A DNA stretch of 64,000 bases from VRUE01 sp963796705 (lineage in GTDB: Bacteria > Actinomycetota > Thermoleophilia > Solirubrobacterales > 70-9). The translations under genes and the position numbers were made by a program. Positions 1 through 8,062 of this stretch are shown piece after piece (the stretch's first letter is position 1; every line of letters starts with the position of its first letter). A model generated the notes under the pieces. It had not been told where the DNA came from. It did no database searches and saw only the letters and a program-made list of their open reading frames with translations. Location of the stretch: the NCBI GenBank assembly GCA_963796705.1, contig CAWCMK010000001.1, forward strand, positions 650,697 to 714,696, written 5' to 3'.

Positions 1-554
1 CTCCATCCGGGTGGGACTTCCTGCGCGGTCGAGTAGGGCGGTTCCCCGTAGCCATTCAAGAACTTGCCGACGTGGATCGTCCGGTAGCCGTCGGCCTGAA
101 GCCAGGTGGCGATGTTGTGGTTCCACCCCGGGCTCGAGCGAAAGCCCGAGTAGCCGCCGTCGGGCTCGATGTTGCCGGGATCCCCGTCGTTGTGGGCGTA
201 GCGACCGGTCAGCAGGCTCGCCCGCGAGGGGGCGCAGAGCGAGTAGGAGACGTAGTAGTTGTTGAAGGTGGCGCCGCGTTTGGCGATCAGGTCGAGCGTG
301 TTGGGCATCGCCCTGATCGCCGGCGCGCCGGGGTAGGGTTGAAAGGCCGCGTAGAGCTGTTCCAGTGTCTGATCGTCGGTCTGGATGACGACGAAGTTGG
401 GTCGGGCCGGCAGCGCCGGGCCGACCTGAGCCGCGGCCCGCCCGCCCCAGAGCAGGTAGAGGGTCGTGAGAGCGGCGAGCAGGCCGGCGGCAATCGCGAA
501 CAGAAGTGACCGCCCGATCGCACCCGTCGCCGCGTGGTTGTTTGACTGAGGCAT
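1..554 (-). CDS. Sulfatase, N-terminal part (runs off left edge)
   Basis: Reading leftward from the ATG at 554 gives an open frame to the window edge (about 184 residues). It begins with a membrane/signal segment (residues 16-36, hydrophobic, then GGRAAAQ). The body is the start of a type I sulfatase alkaline-phosphatase fold: the metal-binding motif NFVVIQTDDQ (53-62) and the CAPSR motif at 107-111. In this family Cys107 is converted to formylglycine by the formylglycine-generating enzyme and is the nucleophile; LTGRYAHN follows as expected. It probably acts outside the membrane on sulfate esters. The C-terminal two thirds are missing only because the window ends. The substrate cannot be told. 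Confidence 0.85.
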   Translation of the reverse strand, partial: MPQSNNHAATGAIGRSLLFAIAAGLLAALTTLYLLWGGRAAAQVGPALPARPNFVVIQTDDQTLEQLYAAFQPYPGAPAIRAMPNTLDLIAKRGATFNNYYVSYSLCAPSRASLLTGRYAHNDGDPGNIEPDGGYSGFRSSPGWNHNIATWLQADGYRTIHVGKFLNGYGEPPYSTAQEVPPGW

Positions 555-1158
555 CCCGCGCGTTATCAAACCGCCACTTCCCTCTCGAGTTGCGGGCGGC
601 GTCAGCTGCTCACCGGACAATGCGTCAGCTCACACCCAGATCGTGCGCATTCTGGCAGCGTCGACGGCGCCAGACCCTGTCAGCACTCCGACGCAACAAT
701 CGAGCGGCCGCCGCGGCGATCAATTCGGCGCAGGAGCTGGCGGTGAGGCGGCGGCGCTTGTGACCTGAGAGCGGCCATCGGCGCGGCGCTCGACCTCGGT
801 CAGGGGGCTCGGCGGGCTGGATGCCCGCCGAGGAATCCCCCAAATCTCCCTGGCCGGGCCGTTGCGCGCGGTGCAGCCCGTTGTCGATCGCGTTCGCCAA
901 GAGGAGCAGGCGGCCAGTGAGAAGAGCGAGACAAAGGTGATCATCGCCGTCGCTCGCATTATCCTGCGGCCAACCGGCGCTTTCCCGCCGCACCCGGTCT
1001 CACTTGCCCTCATCGATGTCCTATCGCGTTGATCCGATCCCCACCGCCTCTGCGGCCGGCGCCAACGGCGGGATCCGCTCGAGGATCGAACATCCGCTCG
1101 CGGCGATACGGTGTATCAAGCAGCCCGGTTCTACAAAGAGAGGTCGAGGTCGCGGATC
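555..1158. other. Non-coding stretch between sulfatase and TetR gene
   Basis: About 600 bases with only overlapping, compositionally shadow-like frames. One minus-strand frame around 900-970 could read as a lipoprotein signal (hydrophobic stretch then LAAC), but the sequence after it has no protein character and the frame next to it competes equally. I see no supported gene. The divergent sulfatase and TetR promoters should lie here. Confidence 0.4.
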
Positions 1159-1817
1159 GTGAACCGGGCTGGTGGGCGGGCGGGCATCCGGCGGCGAGCG
1201 CCCCTGAGCCGGGAGGCGATCGTCACCGCGGCAATCGAGATAGCCGACCGCGACGGGCTGGAGGCCGTCTCGATCCGGCGGATTGCCAAGGCAATCGAGG
1301 CTCGGCCGATGAGCCTCTATGACCACTCGGCAACAAGGAGGGACTGCTTGCCCTGATGGCTGACCGGGTGGTCGAGGAGAGCCTTCTGCCGGAGCCGATC
1401 TCCGAGGACTGGCGCGAGGCCATGAGCGCGATCGCAAGGCGGCAATTCTCGATGTTCGTCGCCCATCCGTGGGCCGTCCGACTGTTCACGACCCACGCCG
1501 CTTTCGGGCGCAACGCGAGGAGATTCGCCGAACAGATGCGGCGGATCACGGCGCAGCTAGCGCTCGACGAAGAAGAGGCGTGGGCGATGATCGGGGCCTT
1601 GAACGACTACGTGTTCGGATACTCGCTTCGAGCGGTCTCCGCCTCCGCCAGCGTCGCGCCGGCGGAGGCAATTCCTCGCGACGCGGTTGAGCAGTTTCCC
1701 GACCTGGCCGCCCTGAAAGAATCCCTGCGCACGCGGACGTCTATCGAGCGTCTCGAATTCGGCCTGGAGATCATGCTCGACGGGATCGCAGTGCGGGTCA
1801 GGGGCGAAGATGCGTAG
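1159..1817 (+). pseudogene. TetR/AcrR-family regulator, broken by a one-base frameshift
   Basis: The first frame (GTG at 1159, MNRAGGRAGIRRRAPLSRE) carries the TetR helix-turn-helix: AIEIADRDGLEAVSIRRIAK, then RPMSLYDH. It ends prematurely at 1356. The adjacent frame continues exactly where the family does, with NKEGLLALMADRVVEE and a 150-residue C-terminal ligand-binding helical domain ending at 1817. One missing base near 1326-1330 separates the two halves, so the restored protein would be about 219 residues, the normal family length. A TetR repressor would control a neighbouring transporter or enzyme, but no obvious target is adjacent. A start at GTG 1111 is also possible. It is either a recent pseudogene or an indel error. 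Confidence 0.75.
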
Positions 1818-1905
1818 GCGCTCGCGTCCTGCTCGCCGGGCTCGGTGAGCGCCTGCGCCAGGGGGCCGGATCGAAGATGTCCGTCGCGCCCGAAGGTGGC
1901 CACCC

Positions 1906-1990
1906 ATGGAGAAACATCGGTCGACATCCGAGAGCTGAAGGACGGCGCCAGCACGAGCCTCCTGCTCGGAGAGGTGTCGACCAGCTTGTG
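1906..1990 (+). pseudogene. Remnant of a Phd-type antitoxin gene
   Basis: The bases from ATG 1906 match the start of the intact antitoxin gene at 7291: the same ATGGAGAA start with the same sequence just before it, then a frame reading VDIRELKDGAS against VGIRELKDSAS. A small indel after the fourth codon throws the reading frame out, and the match fades after about 80 bases. No toxin frame follows. It is a short relic of the same toxin-antitoxin family. Confidence 0.5.
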
Positions 1991-2044
1991 CATCGCTCTC
2001 TGGTGCTCATGCCGAAAATGGTACCCGGCGGCACGTTGGCTCAT

Positions 2045-2089
2045 CTACTGGTCGATGACCGCTCTGATCGCGTCGTGGATGCGCTGCAG
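2045..2089 (-). pseudogene. Relic of a tyrosine-integrase 3' end (copy III)
   Basis: On the minus strand the bases read LQRIHDAIRAVIDQ and a stop. This matches the last residues of the integrase at 26378 (LQRSHDAISAVIG, stop) at both nucleotide and protein level. Nothing upstream of it is recognisable as integrase. With the antitoxin relic at 1906 it marks the trace of a lost mobile element. Confidence 0.45.
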
Positions 2090-2501
2090 GCCGGCGGAGC
2101 GGTTGCCGCAACGGCGGTTCGGAAGTTATTCACAAGTCATCCTTATTGACGGGGACGCAGGATGATGACTCTCGCAGCCAACGCCAACGAGGGCAAGTCC
2201 GGTGCGCCTCCCCTCAACGGGTAAAGCTGTTGGCGACGCCCTGGGAATGCGGTCAGCCTGGTAGGCGTTGGCTTCTGGCTGGAGTTGCGCTAGGATCGCG
2301 CCGCGCCTCCAGTCGGTGCCGTCTCGTCCGGGAAACCGTTTACACCGACAAGGAGCCTGAAAAAGTGTGGAATAGAGGCGTGCCGGTTCCTTTGGTAACG
2401 GAGGGTTCCCGAAGGGTTGTCGTCGCCGCCAACCCCAAGGGCCCGATGCATATAGGGATCGCGTGGCTGACGATCAAGGCCACGACGCACGGGGCTCGGC
2501 G

Positions 2502-3401
2502 ATGAGACTCTGGGGGTCCCTGACCGTGGCGGCGGTGGTCGCGATGCTGGCGCTGAGTGGCTCCGCTGTGGGCAAAGGCTCCCGCACGTTGCCTCGGGGC
2601 TTCCCCTACGCGGCCGAGATTCAGGCGACGATCCGCTACGACGGCACTTTCTCGATCCGTGAAACCGGCTACACGCCCTGCAGCAACAGCGAAGGCGAAA
2701 TGGTCAAGGTGCCCCAGGGCAGCCACACCACGCTCCATTTCAAGCGCACACTTTTTTTCCGCCACATCACCGTGCCGGTTGCGACCCCGGCCGAACTCGG
2801 CGGGGCCGCGTCGAAGCTTGTGGTGAAGCCGACGATCACCACGCACGGCGAAATCAAGAACGACGCCTCGGCGATCATCGACGAAAGCACGGCCGTGAAG
2901 GGCGAAGGCGGCGCAGGGGAACCCTGCCACGGGGTCCAGGAAAACTGCAACTGGGCGTTGGTGCCAGAGCCTCGCACCCCCTATCAGGAGTTGGTCGTAA
3001 ACGACGTCGGCGACGAGGTCAAGGCCTGGACGCTGAGCGTGCTCGGCGTCAACAGTACCTACCCCTTGGACCAGCTAAACGACAACTGCCAGATCGCTGA
3101 TGACGGCGACGTCGAGCTGTCCGCTCTGCTTGAGAGCGCGGGTCGGCTCTATCCCGAGGAAGCGCTCGGGTTCCCCGAAGTGATAGTCAGTCGACTGATC
3201 GAGAGCGATTTCCACAAGCTGCAGCATGCGAAGAAGACCGAGTTCAAGGTGGTACTCAACACCCCGGTGCCGTCGGGCAGCGAAGATTGTGAACGCACCA
3301 GTCCCGAACAGGAATCCTGCACATTCGGGGTCACGGGGACAGCGAAGGTTACCCTCCGCCGCCTGTTCCTATACAGGAGCAAGAGCGCCTACCCGAGATG
3401 A
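2502..3401 (+). CDS. Exported protein of unknown function
   Basis: ATG 2502 is preferred over GTG 2463 because it puts the signal peptide at the N-terminus (MRLWGSLTVAAVVAMLALSG, cleavage near SAVG). The mature part is about 275 residues, rich in beta-type sequence, with several cysteines (CSNSEGE, CHGVQENC, NDNCQIA, DCERTSPEQESC), as expected for a disulfide-bonded exocytoplasmic protein. The last 40 residues (Cys pair, then TVTL-type strand) resemble the end of the next gene product, so the two look like distant paralogues. Its stop overlaps the next start (ATGA), which indicates translational coupling and one operon. I do not recognise a named family. Confidence 0.75.
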   Translation: MRLWGSLTVAAVVAMLALSGSAVGKGSRTLPRGFPYAAEIQATIRYDGTFSIRETGYTPCSNSEGEMVKVPQGSHTTLHFKRTLFFRHITVPVATPAELGGAASKLVVKPTITTHGEIKNDASAIIDESTAVKGEGGAGEPCHGVQENCNWALVPEPRTPYQELVVNDVGDEVKAWTLSVLGVNSTYPLDQLNDNCQIADDGDVELSALLESAGRLYPEEALGFPEVIVSRLIESDFHKLQHAKKTEFKVVLNTPVPSGSEDCERTSPEQESCTFGVTGTAKVTLRRLFLYRSKSAYPR

Positions 3402-4339
3402 ACCGACGCCCTCGCTCGGCGGTGATGCTGTCTGGCGTCGTCGTGGCACTCGGACTTCTGCTTTGGACCCCTGCCAGCTCCCTCGCCAGCCGGGGCATAC
3501 CGGCCGTCAACGTGAACCTCACGATCGCCGGCTCGGTCGTCGGCTCGGTCGCGTTCCAATCGCCCGCGATCGCTGCCGAACCGGAAGAGGGTTGTGCAGC
3601 ACTGCCGGCACACGGCTATGAAGCAAAGGCCCGGCTCCTGCTGCGGACCACCTTCACGCACCTGCTCCTGCCACTCGTGAAGCTCAACGCCGAAGGCTAT
3701 CCAGAGCGACCCGCTGCGCGCGCAAGCGAGGCCGGTCGGCCGACCGGCAGTGGCGGCTCGCGGGGAGGCAGCTTCTCCTACTCAGGCGACTTTCCAGCGG
3801 AAGGGGAATCGCTCAGTCACTGTTTCTCGTTGCAGCACTACGCTGCGAATGCAGAACTGGCTCCCTCGGCCCACAGTCGGTTGCCGCCGACCTATGACAC
3901 CGAATACCCGGACTTCTCCCAGTTCTGGCTCGGTGGCCTCCAGGGGGGCTCAGTCGCCTCGCCGCCACGCTTCGCCGCACCCAATGGGGAATCTCAGCCG
4001 GTGCTCTTCAGCCTCCCTTTCTACCTGCCCGCCGACCGCCTCTTCTTCGTTAAGCACGCCCCAGCGGCCGTGCAGGTCGGCTACGACGAAGTTGGGGTCA
4101 ACTGGAACGAGCTGCAGCGAAAGCTGGGCCATCTCCGTCAGAGCTCACAAATTACGATCCACGCCAGCGGCGGCTACCGGCGGCAGCTTCGCGTGGCTGA
4201 ACCGACCCAGATCGGTGAGGGCTGCGTCGAAACCAACGAGGAACCCAGCCAGGAACCGAGGACCTCGACCTGCCGGCAGTCGACCGAAGCCCATTTCACG
4301 ATCACGGTCCACCGCAACCGGCTGCTCACCGTGGGCTAG
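3398..4339 (+). CDS. Exported protein, likely paralogue of the preceding gene product
   Basis: It starts at ATG 3398 inside the stop of the preceding gene (ATGA overlap). There is a clear signal peptide (hydrophobic residues about 10-25, then ASSLASRG). The mature protein of about 285 residues has paired cysteines (EGCAALPAHG, SHCFSL, EGCVETNEE, TSTCRQS). It ends with a strand-like HFTITVHRNRLL block comparable to the TAKVTLRRLFLY end of the previous protein. A Gly/Ser-rich linker (GSGGSRGGS) lies near residue 115. The coupling and shared C-terminal plan suggest that the two form a complex or an export pair. No family is recognised. Confidence 0.75.
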   Translation: MNRRPRSAVMLSGVVVALGLLLWTPASSLASRGIPAVNVNLTIAGSVVGSVAFQSPAIAAEPEEGCAALPAHGYEAKARLLLRTTFTHLLLPLVKLNAEGYPERPAARASEAGRPTGSGGSRGGSFSYSGDFPAEGESLSHCFSLQHYAANAELAPSAHSRLPPTYDTEYPDFSQFWLGGLQGGSVASPPRFAAPNGESQPVLFSLPFYLPADRLFFVKHAPAAVQVGYDEVGVNWNELQRKLGHLRQSSQITIHASGGYRRQLRVAEPTQIGEGCVETNEEPSQEPRTSTCRQSTEAHFTITVHRNRLLTVG

Positions 4340-4423
4340 GTTCGCGACCCTGCCACCACAGAGGCCGGGTTGAGAAGTTCCGAGATCTGAACCTTTGTCC
4401 AACCAATCATCCAAGGAGGTCCG

Positions 4424-5026
4424 ATGAAACGCACTCGATCCCGGATCACGTACGCCAACGTGGTGGCAACCGCCGCCCTTTTCGTCGCGCTCGGTGGCGC
4501 CAGCTACGCGGCGACCCAGCTGCCGGCGAACAGTGTCGGCTCCAAGCAACTGAAAAAGGGGGCGGTGACCCCGGTGAAACTGAGCGGCGCCGCGAAGACG
4601 ACACTGACCGGACCGCGTGGCGAAAGGGGCGAACCGGGGCCCAAGGGCGAACCGGGGCCCAAGGGCGAACCGGGTCCGTTCCCCCAGAAGCTACCCGCCG
4701 GCAAAACCGTGGTCGGCACCTTCGACGTGCAGAGGAAAGCCCCCGCGGCCGGCGACTTCGCGACCGGCGGTATCTCCTACCTCTACGAGGCCCCCGGACA
4801 GCAGGTCGAATACGTCGAACCAGGTGAAACGACCGCCAACTGCAGCGGCAGCGTCACCGAACCGACCGCCCCCAGCGGCCACACATGCATCTACTCCTTT
4901 CAAAACACCAACGTCATCAACTTCGGCGTGAATTTCACCGAGGACAGCGGCGTGACCCTATTCGCGGTTTCCAATGCTGCGGGAAACTTCGGGATCTGGG
5001 GGACCTGGGCGGCGACCGGTAGCTAG
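4424..5026 (+). CDS. Exported collagen-like protein
   Basis: A strong ribosome binding site (AAGGAGG, 4411-4417) stands 6 bases before ATG 4424. The N-terminus (MKRTRSRITYANVVATAALF, then ALGGASYAA) is a signal peptide, followed by the motif NSVGSKQLKKGAVTPVKLSG. Residues about 65-85 are a short collagen triplet run (GPRGERGEPGPKGEPGPKGE), encoded by a nearly perfect tandem 15-base repeat. A globular C-terminal domain of about 110 residues follows. Proteins of this build are common exported or surface proteins in this bacterial group. The final codons AGC TAG lie exactly at the start of the 390-base repeat, so the original C-terminus may have been replaced. Confidence 0.8.
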   Translation: MKRTRSRITYANVVATAALFVALGGASYAATQLPANSVGSKQLKKGAVTPVKLSGAAKTTLTGPRGERGEPGPKGEPGPKGEPGPFPQKLPAGKTVVGTFDVQRKAPAAGDFATGGISYLYEAPGQQVEYVEPGETTANCSGSVTEPTAPSGHTCIYSFQNTNVINFGVNFTEDSGVTLFAVSNAAGNFGIWGTWAATGS

Positions 5027-5408
5027 AGATCTGGTGCTGAAGATTCTCCCGGCGCAGCGCGTCTTCGGGGTGGCTCCGAGCCAGTGGCGGCCGTCCCGTC
5101 GCCCGGTAGGGCGATCGCCAACCTAGCGGCGCGCCTTCACCGCACTGCCTCAAGCCCAACCCCAGGGGAGGGGCGGGCCGGAGTAGGCGAGCAGTCACCG
5201 GCGGCTGGGCAACCCGGAAATACTCGATCGCCGCCGGGCCGCCCGGACGCCATCCAGTAGCGCAGCGGCGAGTGACAGGGCCGGTAGGGACCGCGGTCGC
5301 GTTTGCATTCGAACTCCCTGACCCTGGTATGCGAGTAAAAGCGAACGCGGACTGGCGTGACGGGTTCGGGAATGGGGGTAGGGCAAGTGAAGAACGGTGC
5401 CGGGCCGC
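5021..5408 (+). repeat. 390-base direct repeat, copy 1
   Basis: This 388-base segment recurs at 6427-6818. The copies appear identical except for one extra base and one 3-base insertion in copy 2 near the end. It begins at AGCTAGAGAT in both places, so the same TAG ends the collagen-like gene here and the transposase frame there. No gene is supported inside it. The two copies flank the IS481-family element. Confidence 0.9.
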
Positions 5409-5418
5409 GGTGGCTAGA

Positions 5419-6427
5419 TGTAGTTCTAACAACGTTGTTCATCGGGCCTCCTTGGAGGCTGGGGGTGTCTACCCACCCAGCAACAAGGAGGACACCGGAT
5501 GAAGCTCCACGCTATGCCCCCTTCGGCCCGAAGGGGAGACGACGATGGTCAGGCGCGTCACCGAGCAACGGTGGTCGCTCGCGGAGGCGGCCGAGGCCGC
5601 CGGAGTGAGCGAGCGCACCGCCTGCAAGTGGACCCAGCGCTACCGCTCGAAGGAGAGGTCGGCCTCTGGGATCGAAGCTCGGCACCGCGCTCGGTGCCAA
5701 ACCGCACCCCCGAGGACCGCGTCGCGGCGATCGCCGCCTTGCGTCGGGTGCGAATGACCGGGCCGAGATCGCCGAGGTGCTGGAGATGGCGAGTTCCACG
5801 GTCTCCGCGGTGCTGTCGCGGATGGCCTGGGACGCTCGCCGCCTGGAGCCGGAGCCTCAACGATACGAGCGAGCCAACCGGGGGAGCTGATCCACATCGA
5901 CGTCAAGAAGCTGGTGCGGATCGAGAAGGGTGCCGGTCACCGGGTGACCGGCAAGCGCACCTCCCAGGCCAAGGGCGCGGCTGGGAGCGGGTCACGTCTG
6001 CGTCGACGATGCGACCCGTCTCGCCTACGTGGAGGTCCTCAGCGACGAAAAGGGGAGGACCGCCGTCGGCTTCCTGAAGCGCGCCCTCGCCTTCTACTCA
6101 GCCCACGGCATCACCGTCGAGCGGGTGATGACCGACAACGGCCCGGCCTACCTCTCGATCGCCCATGCCATCGCCTGCCGGGCTTGGGGGTCCGCCACAT
6201 CCGCACCCGTCCCTACCGGCCGCGCACCAACGGCAAGGCCGAGCGCTTCATCCGCACGATGCTCGGCGGCTGGGCCTACGGGGCCATCTACCGCGACTCC
6301 GCCCAACGCACCGCGGCGCTATCCGGCTGGCTGGAGTTCTATAACTGGCGCAGACCGCATGGCTCTCTCAGTCACAAGTCGCCCGGGGCTCGCCTTCGCG
6401 AGCTGAACAACGTTGCTGGGTCTTACA
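5419..6427 (+). mobile_element. IS481-family insertion sequence with 6-bp target duplication
   Basis: The element begins TGTAGTTCTAAC and ends GGTCTTACA. The inner terminal inverted repeats share the core CAACGTTG (about 5430-5437 and 6406-6413). The six bases GCTAGA stand directly outside both ends (5413-5418 and 6428-6433). IS481 of Bordetella is known to duplicate a 6-bp NCTAGN target, and this duplication fits that rule. The size of about 1.0 kb is normal for the family. The transposase inside is frameshifted, so the copy is probably inactive. Confidence 0.85.
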
Positions 6428-6432
6428 GCTAG
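5499..6432 (+). pseudogene. IS481-family DDE transposase, frameshifted
   Basis: Reading across frames gives a complete IS481-type transposase of about 310 residues. The helix-turn-helix WSLAEAAEAAGVSERTACKW is followed by TPEDRVAAIAALRRVRMTG, then GELIHIDVKKL (first catalytic Asp), MTDNGPAYLS (second Asp), and the C-terminal RPYRPRTNGKAERFIRTM (catalytic Glu in the ERF segment). At least four single-base shifts separate these blocks (near 5650, 5760, 5840, 5980-6200). The start at ATG 5499 has a good AAGGAGG site 10 bases before it. The stop TAG (6430-6432) lies in the duplicated target GCTAGA, outside the element, so the host site supplies it. Confidence 0.85.
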
Positions 6433-6818
6433 AGATCTGGTGCTGAAGATTCTCCCGGCGCAGCGCGTCTTCGGGGTGGCTCCGAGCCAGTGGCGGCCGT
6501 CCCGTCGCCCGGTAGGGCGATCGCCAACCTAGCGGCGCGCCTTCACCGCACTGCCTCAAGCCCAACCCCAGGGGAGGGGCGGGCCGGAGTAGGCGAGCAG
6601 TCACCGGCGGCTGGGCAACCCGGAAATACTCGATCGCCGCCGGGCCGCCCGGACGCCATCCAGTAGCGCAGCGGCGAGTGACAGGGCCGGTAGGGACCGC
6701 GGTCGCGTTTGCATTCGAACTCCCTGACCCTGGTATGCGAGTAAAAGCGAACGCGGACTCGGCGTGACGGGTTCGGGAATGGGGGTAGGGCTCCAAGTGA
6801 AGAACGGTGCCGGGCCGC
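6427..6818 (+). repeat. 390-base direct repeat, copy 2
   Basis: Second copy of the segment at 5021-5408, 392 bases here. Its first bases hold the right-hand GCTAGA target duplication of the IS element. Before the IS inserted, the two copies must have been almost directly in tandem (only a few bases, GGTG, between them). The IS therefore landed at the junction of an older tandem duplication, or took part in making it. Confidence 0.85.
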
Positions 6819-6849
6819 ACGGGCGCTCCGAACGGTTCGGTGGAGGTGA

Positions 6850-6911
6850 TGCGCCCGACGAGAATCGAACTCGCGACCTTCGGCTTGAAAGACCGAGGGC
6901 CAATTCGGCGC
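6850..6911 (-). pseudogene. tRNA-like fragment without D-arm (possible attachment site)
   Basis: The minus strand folds as the 3' part of a tRNA. It has a 5-bp anticodon stem TCGGT/GCCGA with loop CTTTCAA (anticodon TTC, a Glu-type anticodon), variable loop AGGTC, T-stem GCGAG/CTCGT with TTCGATT loop, and acceptor strand CGGGCGC plus A. The expected D-arm is absent: only 8 bases join a partial acceptor 5' strand (GCGCCGA) to the anticodon stem. tRNA 3' halves are classic attB/attL sites for tyrosine integrases, and decayed integrase and toxin-antitoxin pieces surround this one. It cannot be a working tRNA. Confidence 0.45.
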
Positions 6912-6992
6912 AGATTTGGCTCTAGGGGCCGGATTTCGCCGATGGGCCTTTCGATGTAGCCCAAATGTAGCCAGCGGTCGCCAGTGGTTACA

Positions 6993-7166
6993 TCACTTCA
7001 GGCCGAGTTCTCGTCTGACCTGCGCAAGCGGGATCGTTGGCACTCCAGCCTTGAGTTCGTTAATGGCTTCTTGAACCGCTGCCTCCTCACCAGAGGAGAT
7101 CTCCTCGTCCTCTAGAGGGGCGTCTTCGAGAATGCGGAGCAGTGGATCTTGTCCCTGGGCGGCGGC
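6993..7166 (-). pseudogene. C-terminal remnant of a small antitoxin-like gene
   Basis: A minus-strand frame of 57 codons without a usable start reads QDPLLRILEDAPLEDEE, then EEAAVQEAINELKAG and VRRELGLK before the stop at 6993. The acidic helical pattern ending in RREXGL is typical of small type II antitoxins partnered with RelE- or PIN-type toxins. An in-frame stop lies just upstream of the first recognisable residue, so the N-terminus is gone. No toxin frame is adjacent. Confidence 0.5.
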
Positions 7167-7290
7167 CTACATAGGCCAAGGAGTCAGCTGAGCCCGCCTC
7201 GACTCTCTGTCCTTCTGAGCTCACCCGAACAGGCTAGCCGAGAGCTGGTCTAAACCAAGATGGCCATCTCGCGCTAAAATGTAGCCACCT

Positions 7291-7560
7291 ATGGAGAAGG
7301 CAACAGTCGGCATTCGAGAGTTGAAGGACAGTGCCAGTTCGATCATCGACCGCGTCGAGGCGGGCGAGCCGATCATGGTCACCCGCCGCGGTCGACCGGT
7401 AGCGCAGATCGTCTCCGCCGCAATGCCGCCACATCTGGCGGCGCTGGTCGCAGAGGGCGCGGTACGGCCTGCGGAAGGGACTCGCCACCTGCCGAAGCCA
7501 GCCAAACCGCGAGGGACAGGCAAGAGCGCCGCCGAGTACGTCTCCGAGGGTCGGCGCTGA
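7291..7560 (+). CDS. Phd/VapB-type antitoxin
   Basis: An 89-residue protein beginning MEKATVGIRELKDSASSIID and continuing VEAGEPIMVTRRGRPVAQIV, the Phd/YefM fold with its DNA-binding N-terminus. The C-terminal half is Pro/Lys-rich, as in antitoxins that wrap their toxin when bound. It directly precedes and overlaps the PIN toxin frame. The complex is expected to repress its own promoter. The region just before the start also occurs before the antitoxin relic at 1906, so this is a recurring module. Confidence 0.85.
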   Translation: MEKATVGIRELKDSASSIIDRVEAGEPIMVTRRGRPVAQIVSAAMPPHLAALVAEGAVRPAEGTRHLPKPAKPRGTGKSAAEYVSEGRR

Positions 7561-7985
7561 GCCTCTATCTCGATACCAGCGCGCTCGTCAAGCTGCTGGT
7601 CGCCGAGCCGGGCACCGAGGACGCCCAAGGCGCCTACGAAAACACTGACCGAGTGCGCACCACTGCGATTGCTCACCTCGAGGCCACCTCAGCGCTGGTG
7701 AGGATGAAGAAGGGCAAGCGACTGACGGCCGGGCAGTTGAGCAAGGGGCTCGAGGACCTGGAGAGACTGTGGCGCGGCCTATATGTGCACGCGCTCAGCG
7801 ACGCGCTGCTCGCCCAGGCCGCCGAGAGCGCCGAAGCGCACGGGCTGCGTGCCTACGATGCAGTCCACCTGGCGGGCGCACTCTCGTTTCGCGATGGAGA
7901 AAATCTCGAACTCGCCTGCTGGGACAAGGAGCTGCGGCAGGCGGCCGATATTTACGGATTCAGGTTGGTTCCTCAGCAACTCTAG
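7557..7985 (+). CDS. vapC: VapC-type PIN-domain ribonuclease toxin
   Basis: A frame of about 142 residues reading LSLYLDTSALVKLLVAEPGT (first acidic residue in LDTSAL), TTAIAHLEATSALVR (conserved Glu), AYDAVHLAGAL (conserved Asp) and LELACWDKELRQAA (final acidic residues). These are the four PIN active-site positions for a Mg-dependent endoribonuclease. There is no ATG, GTG or TTG in this frame near the antitoxin stop; CTG at 7557 overlaps that stop and is the likeliest start, because PIN proteins of this group begin with SLYLDTS. A later in-frame start at 7653 would lack the first catalytic Asp. Confidence 0.8.
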   Translation: MSLYLDTSALVKLLVAEPGTEDAQGAYENTDRVRTTAIAHLEATSALVRMKKGKRLTAGQLSKGLEDLERLWRGLYVHALSDALLAQAAESAEAHGLRAYDAVHLAGALSFRDGENLELACWDKELRQAADIYGFRLVPQQL

Positions 7986-8009
7986 AGGCGGGCGAGCCCG
8001 ACCCTCGAA

Positions 8010-8051
8010 CTAGCCGATCACCGCGCGGATCGCGTCGTGGCTGCGCTGCGC
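8010..8051 (-). pseudogene. Relic of a tyrosine-integrase 3' end (copy II)
   Basis: The minus strand reads AQRSHDAIRAVIG and a stop. This differs by two residues from the integrase C-terminus at 26378-26419 (LQRSHDAISAVIG), and the 42 bases are nearly identical. The rest of an integrase is not visible upstream. The relic sits directly after the toxin gene, and the tRNA-like fragment lies 1.1 kb away, so the interval 6850-8051 may be the residue of an old integrated element. Confidence 0.5.
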
Positions 8052-8062
8052 AAAGCGTCGGC

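Noticed and set aside
720..1013. Lipoprotein gene on the minus strand with an LAAC lipobox
   Set aside because: Only the first 20 residues look like a signal; the rest is arginine/serine shadow sequence and another frame is equally open.
4620..4680. Tandem DNA repeat as an independent element in the collagen-like gene
   Set aside because: It is simply the coding form of Gly-Pro-Lys-Gly-Glu triplets.
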